6,640 nt of DNA from Anaerolineaceae bacterium 46_22 (GTDB lineage: Bacteria > Chloroflexota > Anaerolineae > Anaerolineales > Anaerolineaceae), in NCBI GenBank assembly GCA_001508595.1, contig LGHA01000107.1, forward strand, positions 1 to 6,640, written 5' to 3'. The translations under genes were made by a program, and so were the position numbers. The notes beneath the pieces were generated by a model. The model was given only the letters and a program-made list of their open reading frames with translations, searched no databases and was not told the DNA's origin. Shown one piece after another: positions 5,952-6,640 of this stretch (position 1 is the stretch's first letter; each line of letters begins with the position of its first letter).

Positions 5952-6048
5952 CATCCAGAACGTTTGATGAAACCGGATTTTAAATCATAAGCTTTGTTAT
6001 CTTGCCATTGTTGTTAGATGGAGAACTTGCATATGTTCCAGGTTAAGT

Positions 6049-6294
6049 ATGTGCAGCAATAGAAAACCAATACCTGTCATTCCTGAGGAACGCCGGATCA
6101 TTATTGGTAGAATGCAAGAAGAGCTAAAAAAAGAGGGGAGAAATGTATCGCCGTGAAATATAACTTCGCGCAGAATTGCCCCGCGTGTTTGCAGGGTGAA
6201 GTTGTTTATCCGCTTGAAAATAATCAGGGAAGCTTATGCCATCTTTGATGATGCTGCGGCGATGTTGAGGCATGGCGTTAAAAATGTTGTGTAA
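6049..6294 (+). pseudogene. Possible remnant of a small coding frame interrupted by TGA
   Basis: From ATG 6049 the frame gives 35 residues including VIPEERRIIIGRMQEELKK, then TGA at 6154-6156, then stays open to TAA 6292-6294 with a protein-like end (REAYAIFDDAAAMLRHGVKNVV region, 6225-6291). No Shine-Dalgarno is clear. Another frame from GTG 6153 gives QNCPACLQGEVVYPLENN. I recognise no family; decayed coding sequence is possible, and chance is a real alternative. Confidence 0.15.
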
Positions 6295-6416
6295 ACTGCC
6301 CGCAAAAACTCCGGGCATCGATTGATGAAATTATTTTACCAGAAATTTCAAAATTTGTGGGTGAGTTTTTCAATTTTTAATGATAGTAGCAACAGCATTA
6401 TTAATTCCTTCCCTGT

Positions 6417-6497
6417 TTCGTGGACGAACACGATTGTCATCAATCGTGCATGTACATGATATGCCGTGAGGCACTTCAGGCTGCCACCACGCAGCCT
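6417..6497. repeat. Cluster of consecutive inverted repeats
   Basis: Five dyads lie within 81 bases: TTCGT-GG-ACGAA (6417-6428), CACGATTG-TCAT-CAATCGTG (6429-6448), the 10-base palindrome CATGTACATG (6449-6458), TGCC-GTGA-GGCA (6462-6473) and AGGCTGC-CACCAC-GCAGCCT (6478-6497). All arms match perfectly. No T-run follows on the plus strand. It could be a structured RNA, a tandem operator region or the core of a small repeat element. Confidence 0.6.
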
Positions 6498-6567
6498 ACA
6501 AAAATCTCATTCAATAATTTCATCAGGCGTGTTTCCCTATACTTTTTGATTTTATTTTCTAAAAATA

Positions 6568-6596
6568 TTAAAAGGGTCTAAAAATAATAGTATAAT
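6568..6596 (+). promoter_or_regulatory. Promoter at the right edge, for a gene beyond the window
   Basis: TATAAT (6591-6596) lies 17 nt downstream of TTAAAA (6568-6573). The surrounding ATAATAGTATAATTG matches 15 of 15 bases with the promoter at 4009-4023. No start codon with a Shine-Dalgarno is visible in the remaining 44 bases. Confidence 0.5.
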
Positions 6597-6640
6597 TGAT
6601 TGACTGTCATATAGGGATTGAAAATTAAAACAGACATCAC

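Larger units (their letters stand above)
5844..6640. other. Intergenic region of about 800 bases with no convincing gene
   Basis: It holds the leader of the minus-strand gene (5844-about 5990, with a weak TATGAT -10 candidate at 5989-5984 and no clear -35), a short broken plus-strand frame (6049-6294), AT-rich sequence, a cluster of inverted repeats (6417-6497), and a plus-strand promoter at the right edge. No tRNA, rRNA or CRISPR structure is seen. Confidence 0.5.

Noticed and set aside
6066..6100. Resemblance to dispersed TGTCATTCCTGAGG-type genomic repeats
   Set aside because: Only the first dozen or so bases agree with what I remember; no partner inverted copy is visible.

Overview
The window looks like a chromosomal segment from a Chloroflexota bacterium, probably class Anaerolineae. 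The lineage call is inference from protein style, not a search result. It rests on a short-form EF-Ts, an S2 protein with a long acidic tail, two proteins starting with a CPYL...DDP...FP...C-x-R cysteine module of a kind I associate with Anaerolineae, and a secreted FN3-like protein ending in YYFLPLLFN.

Left part (1-2200, minus strand): the conserved translation operon rpsB-tsf-pyrH. rpsB (S2) and tsf (EF-Ts) are complete, and pyrH (UMP kinase) is cut by the window edge. A good extended -10 promoter, a dyad at the expected transcription start and a structured leader precede rpsB. A GAAA-loop hairpin followed by a short U-run lies between tsf and pyrH. The S2 tail carries a 33-bp in-frame tandem duplication.

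Middle part (2200-4660, plus strand, divergent from rpsB): two tandem paralogues share a nearly identical N-terminal cysteine module of about 64 residues, a single transmembrane helix and a Thr/Pro-rich tail. The first (438 aa) has about 250 lysine-rich residues between the module and the membrane. The second (149 aa) lacks that insert. Its original C-terminus appears to survive in the +1 frame just past its stop codon, so it is probably frameshifted. Their function is unknown; I infer a cytoplasmic cysteine module tethered to the membrane with an exported tail. A hairpin plus T-run follows the second gene.

Right part (4700-6640): a convergent minus-strand gene encodes a secreted protein with two FN3-like modules. 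The remaining 800 bases hold no convincing gene. They contain a perfect anti-SD complement inside a small dyad about 90 nt upstream of the secreted-protein start, possible remnants of a short coding frame, a tight cluster of inverted repeats, and at the far end a promoter sharing 15 identical bases with the one before the second paralogue.

The rpsB-tsf-pyrH operon is ordinary housekeeping. The most unusual content is the paralogous cysteine-module membrane pair and the frameshift in its second member.
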